From Symbiodinium natans (lineage: Eukaryota > Sar > Dinophyceae > Suessiales > Symbiodiniaceae), in NCBI GenBank assembly GCA_905221605.1, contig CAJNDS010002077.1, forward strand, positions 62,001 through 126,000: a stretch of DNA of 64,000 bases, read 5' to 3'. The translations under genes were made by a program, and so were the position numbers. Positions within the stretch are counted from its first letter, which is position 1, and the number at the start of each line of letters is the position of its first letter. The notes beneath the pieces are model-generated. The model had not been told where the DNA came from and ran no database searches. It saw nothing but the letters and a program-made list of their open reading frames with translations. Positions 50,712-60,532 of the stretch are shown here, in pieces.

Positions 50712-50886
50712 TATTCAAAAATTGGCCAGGCGCCATGTTCCCCGGCCCGATCACATCGACCTCCTCCTGCACTAAACCCTAAACCCTAAACCCTAAACCC
50801 TGCACCCTAAACCCTAGACCCTAGACCCTAAGCCCTAAACCCTAAACGGTGGCTTCTTCTGTTGGTGGTGGCTGCAAGGAATTCTA

Positions 50887-51234
50887 ATGAAGCACATGGA
50901 GTTTGTTTGGGCCTGGCTTAATCGTCTGCAGGCGGCAGTCTCATTGCAGCCTACGGAAATGAGATTACAAACAAGTGGCTTCGGCGCTCACTATGCAGGG
51001 TCAGCACTGTCACTGCGTGCCCAGAAAACAAGCCTAGTTTGTCGCAGTTGGCGACTCCGAAAACCATGCTTGCCCTTGAAGCGAGACCCACTGGGAAGAA
51101 AGGCGGCCAGGTATGAGGAGCAGCATTCGCTTGTCAGAATTGGTACAGGTAGTGTGCCGCAAAGCCCTCAATCAACAACTTCGATCCGAAATGCAGCGTG
51201 TCAGAAACATGGCGGAGAGCGAACAAGCAATTAA
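50887..51234 (+). CDS. 115-codon ORF, unknown
   Basis: ATG-started frame ending in TAA: MKHMEFVWAWLNRLQAAVSL at the start, a basic middle (RSWRLRKPCLPLKRDPLGRK) and NAACQKHGGERTSN at the end. No internal telomere-like repeats, natural composition, no domain recognised. Confidence 0.3.
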   Translation: MKHMEFVWAWLNRLQAAVSLQPTEMRLQTSGFGAHYAGSALSLRAQKTSLVCRSWRLRKPCLPLKRDPLGRKAARYEEQHSLVRIGTGSVPQSPQSTTSIRNAACQKHGGERTSN

Positions 51235-51292
51235 ACGATCTACCTTCGTTGCGCGCGAAGCAGTCGACGACTGAGTCAGTCTTACAAAGAGG

Positions 51293-51440
51293 GTCCCTGA
51301 ACCCTAGCCGAAACTCCTAAACCCCTAAACCCCTATGCCCCTAACCCTAAACCTTAAACCCCTAAACCCCTAAACCCCTAAACCCCTAAACCCCTAAACC
51401 CTAAACCCTAAACCCTAAACCCTAAACCCTAAGCCCTAGT
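51293..51440. repeat. telomere-like array, CCCCTAAA octamer form
   Basis: CCCCTAAA units followed by CCCTAAA units, showing heptamer/octamer interchange within one array. Confidence 0.9.
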
Positions 51441-51587
51441 CCCTCAGCCCTGCTGCAGTGGTGGGGGGTTCGGGGGAGTCCTCCTTCAGTACTGCAGGCC
51501 GATGACGCCTGAAGACACGATCTTTACAGGCTCCAAATGCACACCAAAGCTGGTGCTTTAGAGTCGTGGTAGACCAGAAACCATACA

Positions 51588-51662
51588 AGAATAAGGGCGC
51601 CCTGTTTTGGGGTGCTTTATAAGGGAACCTTGAACCAAAACAGGGGAAAGGGTACCACTGGG
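51588..51662. mobile_element. MITE family F, copy 2
   Basis: AATAAGGGCGCCCTG, TTATAAGGGAACCTTGAACC and AAAGGGTACCACTGGGC. The internal arms CCCTGTTTTGG and CCAAAACAGGG are inverted repeats. Confidence 0.65.
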
Positions 51663-52078
51663 CTGCCAAGGAGTAGTTTCTTAGGGTTTAGTTGGTGTCT
51701 GGGATCCCTATAGTGCACAAAGAACCCGGAGACCGTGCGTATGATGCTTGGCAGTAGCAGAAGCTCCCGGTTAGAGGCTAAGAGGCTAAGACCCTCACCC
51801 CGGCCCCCCCCCACCCCTCCCCCTCCCTCCCCCTCCCCCCTCGCTCCAAAAAAACCACCTAACCCCTTCCAACATTCAACTGCGGGGGCATCGGTGCTTC
51901 TCAAGTTTGGCAGCTTGGGTACTAGGGCTAAGGACTAACTACGGTATTCGCAAGGAACCTTTTGCCTTGGGAACTCCGAAAAAGCCAACCTCCGGCTGAT
52001 TCGGAAAACCTGTGCCCAGACACTCGACCATCTCCGAGATCAACATCGCTTTCAGCAAGACCATCCTCCTCTCCTGAC

Positions 52079-52168
52079 TATACTCCCCTTAGAACCTTAA
52101 TAAAAATAATTTTGTTGATATCCTCTTGGGTTTGATATAAACAAAATATTTCCCAAGGGGAATCTGAT
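52079..52168. mobile_element. MITE family D, copy 2
   Basis: Block-by-block match with copy 1 at 42037 (TACTCCCCTTAGAACCTTA, TATCCTCTTGGGTT, GATATAAACAAAA, CAAGGGGAATCT). Confidence 0.7.
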
Positions 52169-52293
52169 GGTCCCAACGTCGTTGAGGGTACTGCAAGCCT
52201 TTGGTATGCATGAGCAACCTCTTTCACCTCCATCTTACTTCACTACCCTTACATGCTGGTTGCCGCACATGCCAAGCGCTTCACGGCGTGTAG

Positions 52294-52473
52294 CACGAGG
52301 GAGCCCAAGATCTTCGAATTCCCACATCGTGTGAAGCGCTGTGCTCCCCTGTCCTGTCCATCGGGCCGGACGAGGACTACCTGGCTCAAATTGAGGTCAA
52401 AGGGAGGCCAGGAGCTACCAAGAGACTCCACTATCTCATGCGGCAGTTAGGGATTCTTGCTTGGATACCATAG
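52294..52473 (+). CDS. candidate terminal exon, unknown protein
   Basis: 60 codons after GGCGTGTAG to a TAG stop. Reads HEGAQDLRIPTSCEALCSPV, then LSIGPDEDYLAQIEVKGRP, ending in RLHYLMRQLGILAWIP. Two other frames are also open (52253 on plus, 52249 on minus), but this one has the most natural residue mix. Confidence 0.35.
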   Translation, partial: HEGAQDLRIPTSCEALCSPVLSIGPDEDYLAQIEVKGRPGATKRLHYLMRQLGILAWIP

Positions 52474-52932
52474 GGATCCTAATGGAATGTAGGGAAGCGC
52501 GCTTCAACAAGGGGTTGTCAAGTCCAAACTTTGGGCTCACGGTGCGGGTTTCGGATACGGGGGTTGAAGGAAAGGTACTATCAGACTATCAGAAGGCCAT
52601 GTAACCCACCCAATCCACCTTCAAGCCGGCATCTCCCCGGAAATATCGTGACATAGGGTTTAGGGTTTCGTCAGGCTTGTTCGGATTTAGCGACATTGGG
52701 TTATAAGGTCTTGGGTTTTTTTGGGTTTGGGCTTTAGGAGGTAGGGTTTCCGTCCTCCCACCTATTCGATTGTTGAAACAGGCCGGTCCCGCTTGCGAGA
52801 CTGGGGGCGGCCCGCGCGGTGGCGGGGCGCTGGCCTACGGAAAAGGGCACTTGGGGCTCTTGCTCACAGGAAATTACACGGAAATACCCCCAACATTGAC
52901 AATGCCTTATTTGCTATAGAATCCCTACTAAG

Positions 52933-53175
52933 TTAGCCTAACTTTCTATAGTCATGAACTAGAGGACCCAGGTTCTTGGATTTAGAGTTGAAGGTCAGCT
53001 TCGCAGTTGCTTGTCGTGACTTCAGCAGCTGGTTCTTGGTGAAGGCTGCGAGCAACGACCCCCTGCATCCTCTCCTTGGTTGAGATTTAGGGAGCTTTAG
53101 ACTCCTAATGTTCTCCCAGAAGCCCGATAAAACCTGTAACACTCCGATTGAGGCCCTGAAGCTTTGGAACCCCAC
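52933..53175 (-). CDS. 80-codon ORF, unknown
   Basis: ATG-started minus frame: MGFQSFRASIGVLQVLSGFW to VHDYRKLG. Basic and Ser/Lys-rich. No domain; the last part is AT-richer and may be intronic. Confidence 0.2.
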   Translation of the reverse strand: MGFQSFRASIGVLQVLSGFWENIRSLKLPKSQPRRGCRGSLLAAFTKNQLLKSRQATAKLTFNSKSKNLGPLVHDYRKLG

Positions 53176-53262
53176 ACCCTAAACCCCCTTAGCAACACTG
53201 AAAGCCCGAAAGCCAATGCCCAAAATCCTGAATCAGAAATCCTGAGCATACTAAAGCCCTAA

Positions 53263-53312
53263 TATAGGGTTCGGAATCGTTACTAAGAGTATTCCCTTAT
53301 GGTCCGTCCCTA
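53263..53312. mobile_element. micro-MITE family E, copy 4 (inverted)
   Basis: Reads TATAGGGTTCGGAATCG, TTACTAAGAGTATTCCCTTA and TGGTCCGTCCCTATA: the cleanest copy, with terminal inverted repeats TATAGGG / CCCTATA. Confidence 0.65.
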
Positions 53313-53589
53313 TACAAATATACTAGAATCACCCCCCAAAACCCCATTCCATCCAATTACTAGGGCCCCTGTATTAAACCCTAGCACCCCTTTGAGGGCA
53401 TCATTGGCTGGACCCTCGTTCCTCGCGCTTGGGGGCCGCCCGCCGCAGCCTTGTCTTCCTCGAGAAGGGGCTTTGGGGCTTTGGAGTTTGAGGGCTTTAG
53501 AAAGGCCTTGCCCTGAGGCTCTCAGGCCTCTTTGGGCCAAATTGCCTTCGTATATAAGGCTTTTGGGCAAAATTGAGCCTAAGGGTTAG
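53299..53589 (+). CDS. open on both strands, unknown
   Basis: 96-codon plus frame (PLRASLAGPSFLALGGRPPQ) overlapping an 86-codon minus frame. GC-rich and coding-looking, but the strand cannot be decided. No domain. Confidence 0.15.
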   Translation: MVRPYTNILESPPKTPFHPITRAPVLNPSTPLRASLAGPSFLALGGRPPQPCLPREGALGLWSLRALERPCPEALRPLWAKLPSYIRLLGKIEPKG

Positions 53590-53930
53590 GGTTTGGGGTT
53601 TCTGGGTTTAGGGTGTTTGGGGTTGAGGGCTTTAGGGATTCGCGTTTTCGGGCTTCTTACAGTACAAGGTTCCACAACAACCTAGGATGAAAACAGAGCC
53701 GGCATGGGGCTCCCCAGCACACAAGGAAAGCACACCACGTTTCTGAGAGGGCGTTTAGGCTTTAGGGGGTTCAAGACCCAGAGTTACTAGAAAAAAGGAG
53801 GACAATTTGGGCGGGTAAGGGAACCAAACCGGTGGCTGATGGTGGGCTCTCTACATTTGGTACGCCTTCTCTACAAACTCGCGGCGAGGGTAGTTGTAGC
53901 TGCCACCAGCGCGAAAGTTTCGGGTGCAAG

Positions 53931-54704
53931 TATGGCAAGAGCTGCTGGATGACAATATATCCTTGTACATGCACAAGCCGAGGGGCCTCATTCCCAAAGC
54001 CCATCGAAAACAAGTGCCGAGGTGCTGTTGCAGCGTGCCTGTCAGTTTGAACCGTTCCTCTGCGGGGAGCCTGGCAATGGTAGGAGACAGCGGGAAGGCA
54101 GGCTCCAGAGTTGCGGGCTACTGACGGCACTGGCAGTACGCCGAGGAGACTAGACCCTCTTTGCTAAACTCAAAAACGCGCAGCCCGACGTGCTTGCGCA
54201 CTCAGCGAATTGGCAACTGATCAAATCTTGCTAGACAAAGGCAGGGAAAGAACAAACAATTGCTGTTCCCTCAGCCGAGCATCATGACCCATTCATTGAG
54301 GCAGTTGCCTGGCAAATCAAAGTGACCAGAAGCTGAGATTCCCGGTGATTCAACTGAGAGAGTTTTCTGAGGGCTGAGGATTTAGGATTTTTTGGCTTGT
54401 TTCGTACAAACCCGCAAGATAACCCCGACCCAATGCACCTTTCAGTCGGGAGGGGGGGGAGGGGGGGTTGTGACCGCCAGCCCTGAACCACAAAACCCCG
54501 AACCCGCATACCCTGCCAAACCCAAACCGTCAACCCTAAACCCCAATACAGGTACACATGACATACTCCAAGGGCCTGTCCAGCAAAGAAAACCCTAAAC
54601 CCTAAACCCAAACCCCAAACCCCCTAAACCCTAACCCTCCGCCCAGTTGCTCATGCTCGGTGGAGCTCCCGGTGCAGTGGCCACCTGGGTGTCAGAGCTT
54701 CGGG
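53931..54704 (+). CDS. two-exon candidate, unknown protein
   Basis: Exon 53931-54013 (acceptor TTCGGGTGCAAG, donor GTGCCG) reads WQELLDDNISLYMHKPRGLI then PKAHRKQ. Exon 54647-54704 (acceptor AACCCTCCGCCCAG directly after CCCTAAA-type repeats, donor GTTTCA) reads LLMLGGAPGAVATWVSELR. Phase 0 matches at the junction. The 633-base intron contains degenerate C-type repeats near its 3' end. No family recognised. A 119-codon minus frame overlaps the first exon. Confidence 0.4.
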
Positions 54705-54717
54705 GTTTCAGGGCGTT

Positions 54718-54830
54718 GGGGGGGGGGGGGGGGGGGTGTATTTGTGCATATAGGGTTTGGGGTTTAGGGTTTAGGGCTTAGGGCCCAGGATTCAGGGTCT
54801 AGGGTTTAGTTTAAGGGGTTAGGGTCTTAG
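54718..54830. repeat. G18 run and degenerate TTTAGGG array
   Basis: Poly-G at 54719-54736, then TTTAGGG/TTTGGGG units, to the right of the exon at 54647-54704. Confidence 0.85.
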
Positions 54831-55060
54831 GTTTGGGGGTTTGTCGGTTTCGGGCTTGGTTGGATTTGTAGCTGTTGAGTCCCTAAAGGTTTGAGACCAA
54901 ATCATTCCGGGGGCGATGCTCGAGGGGGCCTTCTAGGGAGTCAGAGCTTACGCTTGGTGTTAGGCTTACTCGGAGGTTCATGGGTACTTCGCAGTGGTGT
55001 TCTACGTACCCTAATAAGGGTTATAACATATAACCATAGCTACCCCCTACTTAAGGTGAT

Positions 55061-55654
55061 GTGAACTTACAGGATCAGAATTCGACGGCTCAGGGCAGAG
55101 TTTGGCTGTGGGGGGAGAGGTTTCTACCCGAGCCGCTCCAATCGCAAGTTCTACCCCTCCCGAACTTCCCCGCCCCCCCCTCCACAAGGGGAGTCATCGA
55201 TCTCTCTATGTGGCAGAGCTGTTCGCGCCAGAGAATGTTTCAAACTGCGGGCCTAAGCGAACTTTGTCCAACGTTCGCGCGATCACCCTTTGGGCGGGTG
55301 CCTCTCGTTTGCCTCTGATAACACACCTAATCCCAAAACCGGGAACTGGCTACGACAGACGAGCAGAAACAACAAAAGTCGCGTTCCCAACCCTGAACAT
55401 GTTCAGGATTTCCAGGTACCTAGTGTAGACTTGGCCCCCAAGGCCAAGCAAGCGTTTTTCGGTACATGGACGCGTTAGTCATGAAGGCACATGTGAGGGA
55501 TTGGCATTTGGGATTCAAGATATCAGGCCGAGGTGCCGTGACGTGCGGATGTCTGTTGCAAGTGCTGCAGCCAACCACTCCAACAGCCAGCGCACGCTCA
55601 TCGCGGCCCACTGAAACCACCTCCAACTCAATCTCCTGGCTCCCTAAATACTAA
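55061..55654 (+). CDS. plus-strand open region, unknown
   Basis: Overlapping plus frames: 55102-55428 (VAELFAPENVSNCGPKRTLS) and 55466-55654 (MDALVMKAHVRDWHLGFKIS to a TAA). Both appear natural and share the strand of the 53.9-54.7 kb gene, so they may be further exons of it. No domain. Confidence 0.25.
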
Positions 55655-55755
55655 ACCCTTAACCCTAAACCCCAAGAACCCTAAACTTTGTTCTTGCTCT
55701 CGAAAAAGGAGGTCGGAGTTTCAGAGACTGTTTCTTCACAGCTCATCGGCTGCTT

Positions 55756-55850
55756 ATATGAGGGTTTACAAAAATAGGGGACCCGCAAGATGGATGCCAA
55801 ATAGCTATATTCCCTTCCAATAAGGACCCAAAAAAGGTACCCCTACTTTC
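55756..55850. mobile_element. MITE family G, copy 2
   Basis: Shares TTACRAAAATAGGGGAC, GCCAAATAG and TTCCAATAAGGA-type blocks with copy 1 at 21673. Confidence 0.5.
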
Positions 55851-56049
55851 GGAAATCCAATATCAAGTAAGGTTAATATTCCTGGTATCCCCAACAGGAC
55901 ACCCAATATACACACTCACCAATTTTAAAAAGGAACCTGATAATTATACACTCGCCAAAAACAGTAACATAAACCCTACTTCATGTCGAGCTTTGTTTGG
56001 TCTAGGGAAGTCTGTTTCGTTTGGCTGCCGAGCTCGAAAGAGGAAGGGG

Positions 56050-56162
56050 TTTGGGATTCAGGGTTTAGGGCTTAGGGCTTAGGGTTTAAGGCTAGGGCTT
56101 GGGGTTTGGGGTTTGGGGTTTAGGGTTCAGGGTTCAGGGTTTAGGCTTTAGGGTTTAGGGGC
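56050..56162. repeat. degenerate TTTAGGG array
   Basis: TTTAGGG, CTTAGGG, TTTGGGG and TTCAGGG mixed, to the left of the minus exon at 56162. Confidence 0.9.
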
Positions 56163-56231
56163 TCCTGGCCCTCGGAATACTGCGCGAGCTCCTCTTTGAG
56201 CGTGTCCTTGGCAAATGGTTTGGAACTCGGG
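56162..56231 (-). CDS. candidate exon abutting a MITE
   Basis: Reads PSSKPFAKDTLKEELAQYSE then GQE, a convincing coding string. Its only nearby acceptor AG (AGTAAGTAG) lies in or right at the TA-flanked end of the family C MITE at 56239. The donor side runs into CCCTAAACCC with no obvious GT. Confidence 0.35.
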
Positions 56232-56238
56232 CTACTTA

Positions 56239-56389
56239 CTGTTGGTTAGCAGGGAATGGGGGAATTCGGGATATATTTATATATATACCCTTTAACGGAG
56301 TTTATGGGGACCTATATATATATATATGTATAAACCCTTTAAGGGATCATTTAGGGTATCTCATTCCCCCATTCCCTATTAGCCAACAG
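56239..56389. mobile_element. MITE family C, Stowaway/mariner-like
   Basis: 151 bases with about 30-base inverted ends (CTGTTGGTTAGCAGGGAATG / CATTCCCTATTAGCCAACAG) and TA on both outer sides, the target duplication of Tc1/mariner-type MITEs. The interior is TATATA-rich with CCCTTTAA arms. Confidence 0.85.
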
Positions 56390-56581
56390 TAAGGTTAGGC
56401 CGAAGGTGTTCCAAGGGTTCTCTATTTTGTGGCTCGGTTGTAGGTTGACTTTTCCGTCTGCCCACGGCTATTCTATTCGAGCCATGACAAAATCCATCCC
56501 AAAGAATCAAAACACCACCACACGCCTCAACAAAATACTGCCCAACCGAGTCCTGACCCTCAAGGGGGCCCTTAGACTTCA

Positions 56582-56836
56582 TTGTCTAGCGAAGGAGAGA
56601 GAGAACAGCTAGACCTCCTCTGCACCTCGACACTGATCCTCAACATGTCAGGGATGCAGACCCTACACACAAGACCCCAGACCAATATAACATGCCCAAC
56701 ATCCCCATCTCTTTGGAGCCAGAGAGTCCGGGACGGGGCAGTCCCATTGCGTCTTGGGGTTGGACAAGGACCCAAGGCAGATCCTTCGTCAGACAAAGCT
56801 TCAGAATACTTTAGGGTTTGGGGGTTCAGGGTTTAG
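56582..56836 (+). CDS. 84-codon ORF, unknown
   Basis: Frame with EREQLDLLCTSTLILNMSGM and WSQRVRDGAVPLRLGVGQGP, ending in TTTAGGG-like sequence. The minus strand (56572-56796) is also open. No domain. Confidence 0.2.
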   Translation: MSSEGEREQLDLLCTSTLILNMSGMQTLHTRPQTNITCPTSPSLWSQRVRDGAVPLRLGVGQGPKADPSSDKASEYFRVWGFRV

Positions 56837-57263
56837 GACTTAGGGATATTTAGGGTTTAGGGCCACTACTTAATCAGAAAGAGAGCTACAAGAGTTATCG
56901 GTAGCAATGGCAGCAAGGGCAACTGCCACTTCATGCCCAATGGCTTATGCACATGCCTTTGAACAAAGTCCTGCAGACTTGGAGATAGACAAGAACACGA
57001 ACCATCTGTATGTAGTGTCGGCATTGTAGCTGCACCTGTGGTACATGTAAACTTGGTTGCTCTTTAACCCCCTCAATAAAAGTTTAACTTTTAGCTCCCT
57101 TAATATGAAATGAGAGGAACCCTAAACTCATAAAGTGATAAAGTTGTAGTAAAGTCCCACCTAGTAAAATTCAGCTCCGGAACCCCAGAAAGCACGGCTC
57201 TCGCGACTCCGGGCCCCACAGCTGAAGAAACAGACTCGCGAGCACTGCAATCGACTCCGCTAC

Positions 57264-57569
57264 GTGCTCTCCGGCCATTTCCCCTCCGGACTCAAAAGTA
57301 GTGCTGTTCATGGCACGATCCCTTCGACAAATGCGGCCGCTCTAGCTCTGTCCTACACCCTCAACCCGCAAAGACCCCTTCAAACAGTGCCCGGGCGGCG
57401 TCATGTGGTCACAAAACTGCACCCACTCTGGCGGTATACCGCCTGGGACGGAGCTCGCCTGAGCTTGTGCCATCACAACGGACACCCCAGAGCCATAGAA
57501 GTTCAGGTTCAGGTCTTGAGCTTCAGTACGGGTTTTAAGGGGAGTTTAGGGTTTGGGGCTTCGTCGTAA
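57264..57569 (+). CDS. 101-codon ORF, unknown
   Basis: ATG-started frame: MLSGHFPSGLKSSAVHGTIP, then TLNPQRPLQTVPGRRHVVTK. No domain recognised; possibly an exon of a plus-strand gene running 56.6-58.1 kb. Confidence 0.25.
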   Translation: MLSGHFPSGLKSSAVHGTIPSTNAAALALSYTLNPQRPLQTVPGRRHVVTKLHPLWRYTAWDGARLSLCHHNGHPRAIEVQVQVLSFSTGFKGSLGFGASS

Positions 57570-57806
57570 GAATCACTACCCGGGTCCTCTAGATACCCAT
57601 ATTGTCCAGAAGGGTGGCCTAGAACCTCCACCACAAAGTTATGTAGGCAACGTGAGTTGCTTTGGGGGTTCAGGTAGTTGAACCTGAAGCACTACACCCT
57701 CCCCGGGCAGAAGATGTTGCTTCTCATCATTCCCCAGGTACTGTGTGTTGTCAAGCTTGCTAGCTCGAGCGCGCGAGGCGACTTATAACCCTACTTATGA
57801 GTACCC

Positions 57807-58076
57807 ATGAACCTCCTTGACACCTATATGGCACTGGCAGCACATAGGGTGCACTCTGCAGCACAACCAGCCTTGAAACAGACCAAAGTAGCCGCAACTA
57901 GCCGACTACGCAAACAAGAAATGCACCAGGATGATTCAAGCGTCGCAGAACTTGACGAGGGTTTCTCCGCTCTGGCTGTCCAGAAACACGCCAGTGTACA
58001 TAGCCTTCCCAGAGAGCCCAAGACCCCTCCCATACCTCTGGAAGACGTATATCTCCAGGTCATAAGACCCCTCTAG
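57807..58076 (+). CDS. 89-codon ORF, unknown
   Basis: ATG-started frame to TAG: MNLLDTYMALAAHRVHSAAQ, then KQEMHQDDSSVAELDEGFSA, ending EDVYLQVIRPL. Balanced composition and a natural stop just before AT-rich DNA make it one of the better small ORFs. Unknown function. Confidence 0.35.
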   Translation: MNLLDTYMALAAHRVHSAAQPALKQTKVAATSRLRKQEMHQDDSSVAELDEGFSALAVQKHASVHSLPREPKTPPIPLEDVYLQVIRPL

Positions 58077-58084
58077 TGCTTTGA

Positions 58085-58290
58085 GGCTGATAATATGGAA
58101 TACTATGAAAAGTGAAATATAGCAATACATACTAATATACCAATATACTAATTAAGGTACGAATATACCAATCTACCAACATACTAATATCATAATTCAA
58201 AATATACTAATAAACCAATGTACAGAGAAAACCAAAATATCAGTATACGAAACACGAATACACTAATATACCAACATACTAATATACTTT
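58085..58290. repeat. AT-rich repeat, ATACTAATATACCA units
   Basis: About 200 bases of imperfect ACTAATATACC(A)AT repeats, strongly AT-rich. Confidence 0.85.
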
Positions 58291-58639
58291 AAGGCTTGAA
58301 GGATATACTCCCTAGTTCAGACTCCCTGGTTTCGGCTGATTACTTGGAAGGGTTACGCTGCTCCCACTTGGGGTTGCACCCAATGCTTGGGGCCAGTTCT
58401 GCACTATACCGCAAGCCATGTAGTCCTAGATTCACTAAGCCCCACAGGCGCAACACCCCAACACCCCCAATTGTTCCTTTATGGTGCTGGGATGTAGAGT
58501 TAGGCAGTCATTGCCTTAAGCCCCAAAATCCGAAATCCCAAGCTCCTAATAGAACCCTGAACCCCACTTCCTGCCTCCTCGACCTGTAAGTTGGCACCTT
58601 CTTCCGCCGTGTCCTCAACTCCTTTCTCCTGCACAGAAG

Positions 58640-58920
58640 CACGCAAAAAAAAAAAAAAAAACTCACTATTGTTTCCTCTCTCTCTCTCTCTGTGTCTGGG
58701 TTAGGGCGACAGCGAAAATGTCATAATAAGACAGGGTTGTTTTTCATGCGGGAGCTCTGCAATATGGTGGAAGACTCGGGTTGTGAAACCCCTTAACCGT
58801 TTAGATTCACGGAAATTCCGAGCCTGGACCCTCAACAAACCCCTGCAGAATCCTGAGTCAGTGGGCAGCAAGTGTTTTTTGACAGGTCGCCCCCCCCCCC
58901 CCCCCGGCCCCGGCCCCGAC
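58640..58920. repeat. A18, (TC)n and C-run simple sequence
   Basis: Poly-A at 58647-58664, CTCTCTCTCT at 58676-58692 and a C-run at 58889-58905. Confidence 0.85.
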
Positions 58921-58929
58921 CAAATACAA

Positions 58930-60470
58930 CCCGACCCCTGAATGCCGAGACGATGAGACGATGAGGGACAGCATCCTAGCCTGAATCTCGAGACACACCC
59001 ACAGGAGGGAAACTTTGCTTATGGAACCCCATGCAATCTTTCCTTACGTCTGTCGAAAGAATAAAGAAGCTTGGATGGTAAAATCCCGCATGTTCTGTTT
59101 CAGTTTTCAACTTTGAGCGTCAAGCTGATGTTGATGGCTTATGATGGCTTCAGGTTGCCCGGCAGAGGTTGTGGCCTCGGGAATTGGGAGTTCGCGTTGT
59201 CGCTTGGCAATTTGGGGGCGCTGTACGATCCTCCTCCGGGCCTTTGTCAAGATTCTTGATTTCGTGGGTTTGCCTTATTTGACAGAGAGTTCTCACGAAC
59301 CTGAACCCAGAGTTCCCTTGCACCCTGACTCTTAAACATAGTCAACAATGGCCCAGTTGAGTTGCGAACATTCACCCCTGAAGTAGACCAGCGAAGCACC
59401 TTCTGTCGGCGGTGATTCACGCTTTATCTATGCTGCGTATGCGGTACCCCGTGAAAGCAGTCACTTAACCTGTAAGCATGCAATCGGAACGCCTGCGTCT
59501 CGGCTTCAGTTGATACCTCTGTCCTGTTTGCAGATTCAAACAGAAGCAGGAATGATGGGCTTTGATTTTCTTTGGTGTGGCAGTTTCAGAAACACCTCTT
59601 CTCAAAATGTCTCATGCTACGTTGGAACGGGGAACTGTCCCGAAACTTTCAACACCAGATCCCTAAATTTCAGCCGCCCTGAACGCCCCACAAGCCTGCA
59701 TGGTAAACCCCAAGCCCTCAACCCTAAGGGCGTTCTTTCTATACTGATTTCATGTCGAAAATGGGCCCCAACATGGCCCTAAGATCTCCGAATTCTAGCT
59801 CCTATACTTGAAGGCTCATGGGGTTTGTATGCACACGCTTAGAAGACCCCAACCCCTCAAAACTACACCCCAAACCCGGTAAGGTTTTAGCCAGTCATCA
59901 CAAAGTGCGCATGTCAGCCAATCCTTTCTAAGGCGCTGGTACGCACTGGCACTGTCTGCGACGGGTTAGACGTTTTCAGGGTTCGGGGTCACTGGTAGTT
60001 TCAGTTATTTGGAGGGTAGCAATAGGTTAGAACTGGCTGTAGCCCTCACCCTACTAGTTAGTACTTGGCACCACTGTTGCGAATCCAAACCCTGACCACC
60101 TTTCCACCCAAACACCAACCACCCCCTGACACCTACCTTAGGCATGTGTATGCATGGCGTGACTGCAGCCTGCCACAAGTGTGCGTAACACCTACCCTAG
60201 ACCCGAGTCCCATGCAAGGACGGCAGAAGTTGCAGGCATCCTCCTAATCTCACCCATGAAAAAGGAACCTGTGCTCCAAAGCCGCTTGAACCCCCCCAAA
60301 CCCTCAGACCCACCTCACAAACCCTGAAAAACCTGTAGGCCCGAAACCCCTCAGCCCCAAACCCTTATACTTTATAAGGGCCCATACTTCGGATCCCTAT
60401 AGGCAAGGGTAAGGGAACATACTAAGGGGCCCATGGTTCGCAAGAACGCAGCACCCCTGGAGCGCCAAAC
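58930..60470. other. plus-strand open frames, no family recognised
   Basis: 59071-59259 and 59141-59335 overlap in two plus frames; 59510-59782 (MMGFDFLWCGSFRNTSSQNV) is open for 90 codons. A short inverted-repeat relic (AAGGGCCCATAC / GGGGCCCATGG) lies at 60366-60432. Only degenerate telomere-like strings here. Confidence 0.25.
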
Positions 60471-60477
60471 AACACTA

Positions 60478-60531
60478 AACCCTAAACCCTAAACCCTAAA
60501 CCCGAAACCCTAAACCCTAAACCCTAAAGCG
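60478..60531. repeat. telomere-like array (CCCTAAA)n
   Basis: Seven or eight heptamers immediately left of the exon at 60533. Confidence 0.95.
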
Positions 60532-60532
60532 C

